NCBI GenBank assembly: GCA_012518475.1
Contig: JAAYSB010000215.1
Coordinates: 1 to 37,018, forward strand
Length of the DNA: 37,018 bases
DNA from: Intrasporangiaceae bacterium
GTDB lineage: Bacteria > Actinomycetota > Actinomycetes > Actinomycetales > Dermatophilaceae
Reading direction: 5' to 3'
Position numbers and translations under genes: made by a program. A model generated the notes under the pieces. The model did not search any database. It saw only the letters and a program-made list of their open reading frames with translations, and had not been told where the DNA came from. Below, in pieces: positions 23,401 to 30,146 of this stretch (positions are counted from its first letter, which is position 1; the number at the start of each line of letters is the position of its first letter).

Positions 23401-24014
23401 TCGAGCGGGTGCGCGCCGAGCTCGACATCCTGGGCCTCGACGCAACCTCGCACGTCATGGACTTCTATCGGCCGCTCACCAGGGCGCTGGGGGTGACCCA
23501 CGCCAAGGACCTGCTCTCGTGCCGGTCCGGCTCGACCGTCTGGCTCGCCGGGACCAAGGTCGCCACCCAGACCCCGCCGATCCGCTCCGGGCGGCGGGTG
23601 GTCTTCCTCACTGTCGACGACGGCACCGGGCCGGCGGACACGACCTTCTTCGAGGACGTCCAGGGTCCCTATGCCGAGGTCGTCTTCCACTCGTGGATGA
23701 TCCTCGTGCGCGGCATCGTGCGGCGCACCGGTGACCGGGGCGTCTCGATCCGGGCGACCGGTGCCTGGGAGCTCTCGAGCCTTGAGGAGGCCTGGCGGGC
23801 CGGGGGACTGGCTGCGGTCGAGGCACGCATCGCCGAGACCGACATCCAGCCCGAGGAGAGGCAGGGGTCCCGCCGGGTGCTCCTGCACGCCTCCGGCTTC
23901 CGACAGTCTCCCTATGCCGACATCAAACCGGCCGGACGCCCGGCGAGCGGACGGGCGATCACGGGGCCGTCCCGCAAGATCTGGCACGCCTCGCCGGGGA
24001 GCTCGGGCCGATGA
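20415..24014 (+). CDS. dnaE2: DnaE2-like error-prone DNA polymerase III alpha subunit
   Basis: A 1199-residue C-family polymerase, presumably translesion. Order: PHP-like domain (residues 1-90, with HLHVASGFS and LTDRDGLYG), palm with catalytic Asps in ELPDIDIDVE and LKLDVLG, fingers (RRAMGSP, FGFCKAHAAAFA), HhH region, a clamp-motif-like QLSLDL at 974-979, OB domain (about 1035-1110) and the DnaE2-type C-terminus RKIWHASPGSSGR. Several PHP metal ligands are substituted, so proofreading is unlikely. Residues 67-86 hold four pentapeptides of the VDLAG type, from 15-bp repeats. A 167-bp untranslated gap precedes the ATG, with no SD. LexA control from 19467 is inferred. No imuA' or imuB gene accompanies it. 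Confidence 0.9.
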   Translation: MSLDFAHLHVASGFSMRYGASMPEDLVERAAQHGQSALALTDRDGLYGAVRFTTAAAKAGIAPVLGVDLACIDLAGVDLAGVDPAHDFREPARRTRTPVRGGAYVDPRLPRVTLLGRGIASGAPHKAGWRALCRIVSEAHAEALARDDRGRPVTSRAGIEQWGRQADALVVLLGPDSDVGRAVLHRRDREAEERLARWRRSLPGAVVVEVVCHDGPPGTPGSREHARRMLALADATGTPAVLSAAVRHRDREQARVVDVLDASRRLVVLDPRHLDRTTDAGHLATTATMARTAEMVTNNPVRAAQLLHDTMTLAAECAQDPRRDLGIGSVHLPEASVLGIPDGTDPQSTLTARCRGAVAGRYPEAGEVLWQKVQDRLAEELDVIAQLGYATYFLTVAEVTDLIRDKGIRVAARGSGAGSLVTYLLGISGVDPVRYDLLMERFCSPLRAELPDIDIDVESARRIEIYEAIIERFGAHRISCVSMMDTYRVRHAIRDVGAALGMAPKDIDDIAVSFPHIRARDARSAIAELPELRTRGFDAAHLRTFFDLVESLDGLPRHIALHPCGIVLSGTGLLDRTPVEPSLLGFPMSQFDKDDVEVLGLLKLDVLGIRMQSAMAHAVEEIERTTGERIDLDDQSQVPLDDEDTFAMIRTTRTLGCFQIESPGQRELIGKLGPRTFEDLIVDISLFRPGPVKSDMITPYLESRHGWKRPRYLHPSLVPALEETEGVVVFHEQVLHIVAVTTGVSLAQADEVRRAMGSPHGQEEIEAWWRPAALARGYTREEVDEIWAVLKSFASFGFCKAHAAAFALPTYHSAWLKTHYPAAFLAGVLTHDPGMYPKRLILDDARTHGIEVLPIDVNASRAHYSVEGEQAIRLSLADIKGISETEVARIVAAAPFLDLDDFWHRAGVSRPVVERLVLIGAFDRLHGIGTGAVPRRGQVTRRDLLLHVAALDRHTRSRLSTSTRGTARSGELTQLSLDLGDAPTLIAHGLPELTGVERVRAELDILGLDATSHVMDFYRPLTRALGVTHAKDLLSCRSGSTVWLAGTKVATQTPPIRSGRRVVFLTVDDGTGPADTTFFEDVQGPYAEVVFHSWMILVRGIVRRTGDRGVSIRATGAWELSSLEEAWRAGGLAAVEARIAETDIQPEERQGSRRVLLHASGFRQSPYADIKPAGRPASGRAITGPSRKIWHASPGSSGR
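20613..20672 (+). repeat. 15-bp tandem repeat, 4 copies, inside dnaE2
   Basis: Units at 20613-20627, 20628-20642, 20643-20657 and 20658-20672 follow GTCGATCTGGCCGGT with substitutions. They encode VDLAC-IDLAG-VDLAG-VDPAH in the PHP domain. Confidence 0.85.
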
Positions 24015-24097
24015 CACGGGCAGGCCGCCGGCTCCAGAGGGGCAGACCGGCAGCGGCATGCCACGGGTCATCCGCGGGCGGCGTGGGCGCCGCCGAC

Positions 24098-24103
24098 TAC
24101 AGT
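24098..24103 (+). promoter_or_regulatory. -10 hexamer TACAGT for leaderless methyltransferase mRNA
   Basis: TACAGT is 6 nt before ATG 24110. It suggests that the methyltransferase and dinB can be transcribed apart from the LexA-controlled promoter. Confidence 0.5.
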
Positions 24104-24109
24104 TGGAGC

Positions 24110-24931
24110 ATGCCTGACTCGCAGCAGAGCCGCCCGTCCGCAGCGACGTCGAGCCCGAACGTGCGGACCGCCGCGATCTCCGAGTCCGTCCACGCTCTGG
24201 CCGCCGCACGGCAGCGCGAGCTGGGCCGCCCGCTCGTCGTCCTCGACCTCGGTGGCGGCACCGGGGGACTCGCGGTGCCGCTCGCCCTCGCCGGCCACCA
24301 TGTCCACGTCCTCGACCCGAGCCCGGATGCGCTGGCCTCGCTCCAGCGGCGGGCCCGCGAGCACGGCCTCGGTGTGGCACAGGAGGCCGGCACCGGCTCC
24401 GTCGCCGCAGCCCAGGGGGATGCCGACACGCTCCAGGACGTCGAGGCTGTCCGCGAGCTCGTCGGTGGTCGTCCCATCGATCTCATCTGCTGCCATGAGG
24501 TTCTCGAGTGGGCCGACGACCCGGCCGGCACCCTGCGCGCCATCGCGCGCATCCTCCCTCCCGGGGGCGCGCTCTCCCTCGTCACCTCCGGGCGTCTGGC
24601 GGCCGTGCTCGGCCGCGTCCTCGCCGGTCGCTTCGCCCAGGCCCACCGTGCCCTGACCAGCCGGGACGGCCGGTGGGGCGAGGCCGACCCCATGCCGCGC
24701 CGGTTCGACACCGCCGCGCTCACCGAGCTGCTCACCTCGTGCGGCTTCGCCATCGAGGACGTGCACGGCGCCCGGATCTTCGCCGACCTCGTTCCCTCCG
24801 CCTATGTCGACAGCGATGCCGACCGTCGCGCCCTGCTCGAGCTCGAGGCAGCGGCCTCTGCCCATCCCGACTACCCGCTCCTCGCCCAGCTGGGTGCAGC
24901 GATGCACATCGTGGCCCGCCGCCGTTCCTAG
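24110..24931 (+). CDS. Class I SAM-dependent methyltransferase
   Basis: A 273-residue protein with a Rossmann methyltransferase domain. Motif I is VVLDLGGGTGGLAVPLA (near residues 42-58), the acidic loop VHVLDPSPDA, and the post-motif ICCHEVLEWADDPAGTLRAIARILPPGG. The overall pattern resembles SmtA/CmoM or UbiE-like enzymes. The substrate is unknown and could be tRNA, a quinone or a small molecule. The start is set by the TACAGT hexamer 6 nt upstream, shortening the open frame by 33 codons. It ends 18 bp before dinB. A methyltransferase beside dinB in this region occurs in other actinobacteria. Confidence 0.85.
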   Translation: MPDSQQSRPSAATSSPNVRTAAISESVHALAAARQRELGRPLVVLDLGGGTGGLAVPLALAGHHVHVLDPSPDALASLQRRAREHGLGVAQEAGTGSVAAAQGDADTLQDVEAVRELVGGRPIDLICCHEVLEWADDPAGTLRAIARILPPGGALSLVTSGRLAAVLGRVLAGRFAQAHRALTSRDGRWGEADPMPRRFDTAALTELLTSCGFAIEDVHGARIFADLVPSAYVDSDADRRALLELEAAASAHPDYPLLAQLGAAMHIVARRRS

Positions 24932-24949
24932 GCGCCCACGCTCCACACC

Positions 24950-26221
24950 ATGAGTCGGCGGCAGTACTCCGCTCCCGCTCCGGCCACGGCCGGTCCACCG
25001 GACGACTCCGGATGCCCGATCCTGCACGTCGACATGGACGCCTTCTATGCCTCCGTCTCCCTCCTCGACCACCCCGAGCTCGTCGGCACCCCCGTCATCG
25101 TCGGTGGCGCCGGCACCCGCTCGGTCGTCCTGTCGGCGACCTACGAGGCTCGCGCGAGCGGCGTCACCTCGGCCATGCCGATGTCCCGGGCGTTGCGCCT
25201 GTGCCCGACGGCCACGGTGCTTCCCCCACAGCATGATCGGTATGCCGCGGTCTCCAAGGCGGTCTTCGCCACCTTCCGGTCGGTCACCCCGCTCGTCGAG
25301 GGACTCAGCCTCGACGAGGCGTTCCTCGACGTGTCCGGGGCACGCCGCCTGCTCGGCCCCCCGACGACGATCGCTGAGCTCATCCGTGCCCAGGTCCTCG
25401 ACGAGCAGGGCGTGACCTGCTCCGTCGGCATCGCCCCGACGAAGTTCGTCGCAAAGCTCGCCTCCGGGATGGCCAAGCCGGACGGGGTTCTCGTCGTCCC
25501 GGCGGCCGACGTCGTGTCCTTCCTCCACCAGCTTCCGGTCGGTGCGCTGTGGGGGGTCGGCGAGAAGACCGAGGAGGCGCTGACCCGGCTGGGCCTGCGT
25601 ACGGTCGCCGACATCGCGCATACCCCCCGGGCAACGCTGCAGCGCGCTCTCGGTGACGTCGGCGGGGCGCACCTGCACGACCTGTCGTGGGGACGCGACC
25701 CCCGCCGCGTCGAGCCGACGCGGGAGGAGAAGAGCGTCGGAGCGGACGAGACCTTCCCCTACGACGTCGACGACCCGGACTACATCCGCCGCGAGCTGCT
25801 CCGGCTCAGCGACAAGGTAGCCGGACGGTTGCGGGCCGCCGGTCTGTCGGGACGGACGGTGACCCTCAAGGTCCGGTTCGCTGACTTCACGACCATCACC
25901 CGGGCGCGGACCCTGCGCGAGCCGACCGATGTGAGCCGCGAGATCTTCACGACAGTCTCCGACCTCTATGCCGCTCTGGGGCTCCAGCGTGCCCGGCTGC
26001 GCCTCGTCGGCGTGCGGGTGAGCTCGGTCGTCGAGACCTCCCAGGCACCGATCCAGGGGCTTCTCGACGAGCCCGAGTTCGGGTGGCGGGACGCCGACCG
26101 GGCCATCGACCGGGCTCAGGCCCGGTTCGGGAAGGAGAGCGTCACCTCGGCCTCGCTGCTGCCCTCGCGGGCCACGCGACGCACCCCCGGGCCGGGTCAG
26201 CACGCGTCGGGGCCGAGCTGA
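24950..26221 (+). CDS. dinB: DNA polymerase IV (Y family)
   Basis: A 423-residue translesion polymerase. The catalytic residues are intact: HVDMDAFYASVS (first Asp near residue 28), the steric-gate region, and SLDEAFLDVSG (Asp-Glu). TCSVGIAPTKFVAKLAS and GVGEKTEEALTRLGL give the HhH/thumb, and the little-finger domain runs from about 255 to 355. Intact catalysis separates it from ImuB, which is inactive in mycobacteria. Q-G-L-L-D in APIQGLLDEP could be a clamp contact (weak). No SD or LexA box lies in the 18-bp gap, so it is cotranscribed with the methyltransferase and perhaps with dnaE2. Confidence 0.93.
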   Translation: MSRRQYSAPAPATAGPPDDSGCPILHVDMDAFYASVSLLDHPELVGTPVIVGGAGTRSVVLSATYEARASGVTSAMPMSRALRLCPTATVLPPQHDRYAAVSKAVFATFRSVTPLVEGLSLDEAFLDVSGARRLLGPPTTIAELIRAQVLDEQGVTCSVGIAPTKFVAKLASGMAKPDGVLVVPAADVVSFLHQLPVGALWGVGEKTEEALTRLGLRTVADIAHTPRATLQRALGDVGGAHLHDLSWGRDPRRVEPTREEKSVGADETFPYDVDDPDYIRRELLRLSDKVAGRLRAAGLSGRTVTLKVRFADFTTITRARTLREPTDVSREIFTTVSDLYAALGLQRARLRLVGVRVSSVVETSQAPIQGLLDEPEFGWRDADRAIDRAQARFGKESVTSASLLPSRATRRTPGPGQHASGPS

Positions 26222-26257
26222 TGGGGCCCGCACTTCCCACGGCGGTCACACACGACC

Positions 26258-26263
26258 TACAGT
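26258..26263 (+). promoter_or_regulatory. -10 hexamer TACAGT for DUF3040 gene
   Basis: TACAGT in the 111-bp gap after dinB would give a leader of about 63 nt ending in an SD (TGGAGG) before ATG 26333. The leader has no recognised riboswitch fold. Confidence 0.4.
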
Positions 26264-26332
26264 TGGTGCTTGAAGGTCCACCCCCGCTCACCCATGGCGT
26301 CAGGGGTCTCGTCATTGCCCTGGAGGTGCACG

Positions 26333-26746
26333 ATGCCGCTCAGCGATCGTGAGCAGCAGCTGCTCGAGCAGATGGAGCGCGCCCTCGTCGAGGAGGACCC
26401 GAAGTTCGCCACGTCCATGCGCGGGGGTCCGGGGCAGGCACGCAACCGGCGCCGGCTCGCGATCGGCGTCGGTGGCGTCCTGGTCGGTCTCGCCGTCATC
26501 CTGCTCGGAGTGACGATCGCCCAGGTGCCGGTCGGGGCCATCGGCTTCGCCATCATGGTCGCGGCCGTCGTCTATGCAGCGACCGACAAGAAGCCCGCGC
26601 TGCACGTGCTGCCCGAGCCCGGCCAGAACCCGCGGGGCAAGGCGCCGAAGGCACCCCGGGGTGGGAAGAAGTCTGGCGGTTCCTCATTCATGCAGCGGAT
26701 GGAGGAGCGTTGGGAGAAGCGGCGCGAGGAGGAAGGCCGCTTCTGA
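26333..26746 (+). CDS. DUF3040 membrane protein
   Basis: A 137-residue actinobacterial protein of unknown function. The N-terminus MPLSDREQQLLEQMERAL with DPKFATSM is the DUF3040 signature. Two adjacent hydrophobic helices (about 44-63 and 66-85) follow, then a basic, Gly/Pro/Lys-rich tail ending in a charged helix (QRMEERWEKRREEEGRF). The SD TGGAGG lies about 6 nt before ATG 26333. In many actinobacteria DUF3040 sits just before mraZ and the division cluster; here the next gene is an oppositely oriented DUF456 gene. Confidence 0.88.
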   Translation: MPLSDREQQLLEQMERALVEEDPKFATSMRGGPGQARNRRRLAIGVGGVLVGLAVILLGVTIAQVPVGAIGFAIMVAAVVYAATDKKPALHVLPEPGQNPRGKAPKAPRGGKKSGGSSFMQRMEERWEKRREEEGRF

Positions 26747-26761
26747 TCGCTGAGCCGGTGC

Positions 26762-27247
26762 TCAGGTGATCAGGACACCCACGACGAACAGCACGGCGAT
26801 GGCGAATGCCGTGATCAGCTCGATCCCCATGCTGTGCAGAATCGCTCGCAGGGCCTGCTTGGTGCGGGTCCACGCTGCTGAGCTGTCCCGGCTGCGCGTC
26901 ATCTCGACGAGGTAGATCGCGAGCACGAAGCCGACGAAGGCCCCGACGACGGGGATGACGAAGAACCCGATGATGGCGGCGATCACGGCCAGCGTCAGCG
27001 TGCCGAGGCCGATTCCTTGCGTCTTGAGCTTCCTGCCGGGGATGAGGAACTGGGCGACGACGCCCACCACCCAGACGACAGCGGCGATGCCGAAGATGAT
27101 CCAGGCGGTCGTGCCACCCGTGCCGATGGCCCAGAGGAGGACGGCGCCCAGGACGATGAGCAGGCCTGGCAGGACCGGCACGACGATGCCGATCGTCCCC
27201 ACGACGAGCAGGATCGCGCACAGCGCGATGAGGGCGCCCTCAGACAT
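26762..27247 (-). CDS. DUF456 family membrane protein
   Basis: A 161-residue integral membrane protein with about four or five helices: ALCAILLVVGTIGIVVPVLPG (with the family GxVVPVLPG loop), LIVLGAVLLWAI, WIIFGIAAVVWVVGVVAQF, a Gly/Ile-rich IAAIIGFFVIPVVGAFVGFVLAIYLVE, and a C-terminal helix. The function of DUF456 is unknown. The DUF3040 gene ends 15 bp away in convergent orientation. It lies downstream of the DUF7455 gene on the same strand with a 52-bp gap. Confidence 0.85.
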   Translation of the reverse strand: MSEGALIALCAILLVVGTIGIVVPVLPGLLIVLGAVLLWAIGTGGTTAWIIFGIAAVVWVVGVVAQFLIPGRKLKTQGIGLGTLTLAVIAAIIGFFVIPVVGAFVGFVLAIYLVEMTRSRDSSAAWTRTKQALRAILHSMGIELITAFAIAVLFVVGVLIT

Positions 27248-27299
27248 GGCTCAGTGGCGGGAGAGAAGAACCGAACCGGTATGCGCTCAGGACGGCGAC

Positions 27300-27524
27300 T
27301 CAGCGCTCGTCGGCGCCGGCCGTGGCCGCAGTCGACTCGAGGCGGTCGGTCTCGTCGTGGATGTGGGCGAGCTCGCGCAGGGCCGGAACGTGCTTGCGGG
27401 CGTGGTGAGCGCAGAAGAACAGCTCGCCGCCACCGTGGAGGGTGGCCCGCACATAGGCCTGCGCTCCGCAGCGGTCGCAGCGGTCAGCAGCACTCAGGGG
27501 TGTGGGGGTCAGCAGAGCATTCAC
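27300..27524 (-). CDS. DUF7455 zinc-ribbon protein
   Basis: A 74-residue actinobacterial protein. The conserved core LTAADRCDRCGAQAYVR-type block appears here as LSAADRCDRCGAQAYVRATL, followed by GGELFFCAHHARKH. CxxC plus CxxH can bind one zinc. The C-terminus is a polar helix (ELAHIHDETDRLESTAAT). The frame continues upstream, but GTG 27524 is chosen because homology starts at NALLTPTPLSAADRC and GAAGG lies 8-9 nt before it. The function is unknown. It is transcribed away from parE, a common pairing in actinobacteria. Confidence 0.85.
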   Translation of the reverse strand: MNALLTPTPLSAADRCDRCGAQAYVRATLHGGGELFFCAHHARKHVPALRELAHIHDETDRLESTAATAGADER

Positions 27525-27828
27525 GTCATCAACCTTCGCTTCGTCTCGTCCGTTCGTCGGTCCGGTACAGGGCAACAGTCAAACACGAGTGGATGTTCCC
27601 GGGGGAAGGGTACTCACATTTCGGCATCCGGGCGTGGCGCGTCGGGCGTGCCGTGCCCAGGGGTGTCGGTGTCGGCGGCTAGCCTGCTGGAGAATACCCG
27701 CACACTGGTCTGAGTGCCGATGAAGTCTGCGTGCAGATGAAGACAGTGCCGATGAAGCCAGTGCCTGAAGACAGTGCCGAATCCAGGATCGCCCTGATCC
27801 GACCGAACAGCAGCAGGAGACCCATCTC
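27525..27828. other. 304-bp intergenic region between DUF7455 and parE
   Basis: The longest non-coding gap in the window. It must carry divergent promoters. Visible are a TAGCCT hexamer (27680-27685) that could be the parE -10, a short direct-repeat cluster in the presumed parE leader (27714-27780), and a good SD AGGAGA (27815-27820). No gene, tRNA or clear riboswitch was found. Confidence 0.6.
27714..27780 (+). repeat. Short direct repeats in parE leader
   Basis: TGAAGACAGTGCCGA occurs at 27738-27752 and 27766-27780. GTGCCGATGAAG occurs at 27714-27725 and 27746-27757, with a degenerate GTGCCTGAAG at 27761-27770. The cluster ends about 50 bp before the parE start. Confidence 0.8.
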
Positions 27829-29973
27829 GTGTCGACCGCCAAGAAGGCTGCGACGAGCAAGTCCACGCAGGACTACACCGCTCACCACCTCCAGGTTCTC
27901 GAGGGCCTGGAGGCGGTCCGCAAGCGGCCGGGCATGTACATCGGCAGCACCGACGGACGCGGCCTCATGCACTGCCTGTGGGAGATCATCGACAACTCCG
28001 TCGACGAGGCCCTCGGCGGGCACGGCAGCCGCATCGAGGTCATCCTCCACGAGGACGGGTCGGTCGAGGTCAGAGACAGCGGCCGAGGGGTCCCGGTCGA
28101 CATCGAGCCGCGCACCGGCCTGACCGGTGTCGAGCTGGTCTATACGCGCCTCCACGCCGGCGGGAAGTTCGGCGGCGGCTCCTACACCGCTTCCGGTGGC
28201 CTGCACGGCGTCGGCGCCTCGGTCGTCAACGCGCTGTCGTCGCGCATGGACGTCCAGGTCGACCGCGCCGGCAAGACCTATGCGATGAGCTTCCGCCGGG
28301 GCGAGCCGGGAGTGTTCAGCGATGTCGCGGGCACCCAGGGTGCCCCGGACCCGGCCAACGATTTCACCCCCTATGTCCAGACCAGCCAGCTCGACGTCGT
28401 CGGCAAGGCCAGGCGCGGGGTCACCGGCACCCGGGTGCGCTACTGGGCCGACCCGCAGATCTTCACCAAGGACGCGACCTTCGACGACGAGGGGCTGCGC
28501 GCCCGCGCCCGACAGACCTCGTTCCTCATCCCCGGTCTGGCGATCGTGGTCCGCGACGAGCGCCGGCTCCCCGGGACTCCCGGCGCCGACGGCCCGCACG
28601 AGGAGACGTTCTTCCACGACGGCGGCATCAGTGAGTTCTGCGAGTTCCTCGCGACCGACCCGCCGGTGACACCGGTCTGGCGTCTCGAGGGCTCCCAGAC
28701 CTTCACCGAGACGGTCCCGGTCCTCGACGACAAGGGGCACATGGTCTCGACCGAGGTGGAGCGTGAGTGCGGTGTCGACATCGCGCTGCGCTGGGGCAAC
28801 GGCTACGACACCACAGTGCGGTCCTTCGTCAACATCATCGCCACCCCCAAGGGAGGCACCCACCTCAGCGGCTTCGACCAGGCCATGGTCAAGGTCATCC
28901 GCAAGCAGCTCGAGGTCAACGCGCGCCGCCTCAAGGTCGGTGGCGACAAGGTCGAGAAGGACGACATCCTTGCCGGCCTGACCGCCGTGGTCACCGTCCG
29001 GCTCGCCGAGCCCCAGTTCGAGGGCCAGACCAAGGAGATCCTCGGCACTCCCGCGGTGCGGTCGATCGTCTCCCGGGTCGTCGAGCGTGAGCTGACCGCG
29101 GTCCTCACCTCTCGCAAGCGTGAGGACAAGGCAGCCGCCTCCCTCGTTCTCGAGAAGATCGTCGCGGAGATGAAGTCCCGCATCAGCGCGCGTCAGCACA
29201 AGGAGACCCAGCGCAAGAAGAATGCGCTCGAGTCGTCCTCGCTGCCGGCGAAGCTGGCGGACTGCCGGAGCAACGAGGTCGAGAGCACCGAGCTGTTCAT
29301 CGTCGAGGGGGACAGCGCCCTCGGAACCGCCAAGCTGGCACGCAGCTCGGACCACCAGGCACTCCTGCCGATCCGGGGCAAGATCCTCAACGTCCAGAAG
29401 GCAAGCGTCGGCGACATGCTCAAGAACGCCGAGTGTGCCGCGATCATCCAGGTCATCGGAGCGGGGTCAGGTCGGTCCTTCGACCTCGATGCCGTCCGCT
29501 ACGGCAAGGTCATCATCATGACCGACGCCGATGTCGACGGCGCACACATCCGCACCCTCCTGCTCACGCTCTTCTTCCGCTACATGCGCCCGCTGCTCGA
29601 GGCCGGGCGCGTCTATGCGGCCGTGCCACCGCTGCACCGGATCGAGGTGGTCAACGCGGGCAGCAAGAAGAACGACCTCATCTACACCTACTCCGAGGCG
29701 GAGATGCGCTCGACCGTCGCCGGTCTGAACCGTCGCAACAAGACGATCAAGCAGCCGCTCCAGCGCTACAAGGGCCTCGGCGAGATGGACGCCGACCAGC
29801 TGGCCGAGACGACCATGGACCCCCGGCACCGGACGCTGCGGCGAGTGACCGTCGAGGCGGCAGCGCAGGCGGAGGCGACCTTCGAGCTGCTCATGGGCAA
29901 CGAGGTCGCCCCGCGCAAGGACTTCATCATCACCTCGGCCGCCTCGATGGACCGCGAGCGCATCGACGCCTGA
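27829..29973 (+). CDS. parE: DNA topoisomerase IV subunit B (type IIA ATPase subunit)
   Basis: The ATPase subunit of the topoisomerase that decatenates or relaxes DNA with ParC. The 714-residue protein starts with QVLEGLEAVRKRPGMYIGSTDGRGL, the GHKL ATPase with EIIDNSVDEALGGHG, then GRGVPVDIEP and GLHGVGASVVNALS. The transducer Lys region follows, then the TOPRIM motifs FIVEGDSALGTAK and IIMTDADVDGAHI, and QRYKGLGEMDADQL at the end. The SD AGGAGA is 8 nt before GTG 27829. ParE rather than GyrB is inferred from the neighbouring parC-type gene and the absence of recF/gyrA context. A hairpin follows the stop. Confidence 0.92.
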   Translation: MSTAKKAATSKSTQDYTAHHLQVLEGLEAVRKRPGMYIGSTDGRGLMHCLWEIIDNSVDEALGGHGSRIEVILHEDGSVEVRDSGRGVPVDIEPRTGLTGVELVYTRLHAGGKFGGGSYTASGGLHGVGASVVNALSSRMDVQVDRAGKTYAMSFRRGEPGVFSDVAGTQGAPDPANDFTPYVQTSQLDVVGKARRGVTGTRVRYWADPQIFTKDATFDDEGLRARARQTSFLIPGLAIVVRDERRLPGTPGADGPHEETFFHDGGISEFCEFLATDPPVTPVWRLEGSQTFTETVPVLDDKGHMVSTEVERECGVDIALRWGNGYDTTVRSFVNIIATPKGGTHLSGFDQAMVKVIRKQLEVNARRLKVGGDKVEKDDILAGLTAVVTVRLAEPQFEGQTKEILGTPAVRSIVSRVVERELTAVLTSRKREDKAAASLVLEKIVAEMKSRISARQHKETQRKKNALESSSLPAKLADCRSNEVESTELFIVEGDSALGTAKLARSSDHQALLPIRGKILNVQKASVGDMLKNAECAAIIQVIGAGSGRSFDLDAVRYGKVIIMTDADVDGAHIRTLLLTLFFRYMRPLLEAGRVYAAVPPLHRIEVVNAGSKKNDLIYTYSEAEMRSTVAGLNRRNKTIKQPLQRYKGLGEMDADQLAETTMDPRHRTLRRVTVEAAAQAEATFELLMGNEVAPRKDFIITSAASMDRERIDA

Positions 29974-29993
29974 CCCCCGTCGCCCGCCCGCTG

Positions 29994-30009
29994 CGCCACC
30001 CCGGTGGCG
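29994..30009 (+). terminator. Short hairpin after parE
   Basis: CGCCACC-CC-GGTGGCG lies 20 bp after the parE stop, followed by the more AT-rich ATTGTTATCTCATT. The stem is GC-rich and lacks a clear U-tract, so it is a modest candidate. Confidence 0.4.
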
Positions 30010-30019
30010 GTCGTCAGGA

Positions 30020-30048
30020 TTGTTATCTCATTCACCCCGCAGTATGTT
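30020..30048 (+). promoter_or_regulatory. Sigma-70-type promoter of the LacI-family gene
   Basis: -35 TTGTTA (30020-30025), 17-bp spacer, -10 TATGTT (30043-30048). It is the best-formed two-box promoter in the window. Transcription would start near 30055, leaving a leader of about 90 nt. Confidence 0.65.
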
Positions 30049-30061
30049 GCGCGGGCCGGTG

Positions 30062-30087
30062 TCTAAGCGCTTGCATAGAGGCGCTTG
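30062..30087. promoter_or_regulatory. LacI-type operator, probable auto-regulation
   Basis: TCTAAGCGCTTGCA (30062-30075) holds the perfect palindrome AAGCGCTT (30065-30072), close to the LacI/GalR-family pattern with a central CG. A second GCGCTTG half-site lies at 30081-30087. It sits about 10 bp after the predicted transcription start of the regulator gene. Confidence 0.6.
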
Positions 30088-30146
30088 TGCAGTGCCGGTC
30101 AGGCAGTGATCTCGCAGCGAACCGGACCCCGGGAAGGAGGTCGGCC

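Noticed and set aside
21744..24380. Very long minus-strand open frame (878 codons) opposite dnaE2; similar ones at 24068-26233 and 27679-29355
   Set aside because: Low-complexity Arg/Gly/Asp/Val-rich translations with no motifs, mirror images of well-identified genes. Long antisense frames are expected at this GC content.
24932..24949. Separate LexA box for dinB
   Set aside because: The 18-bp gap has no CGAAC/GTTCG pair; SOS control of dinB could only come from the upstream promoter.
27577..27582. TTGACT on the minus strand as -35 of the DUF7455 promoter
   Set aside because: No acceptable -10 at 16-19 bp spacing.
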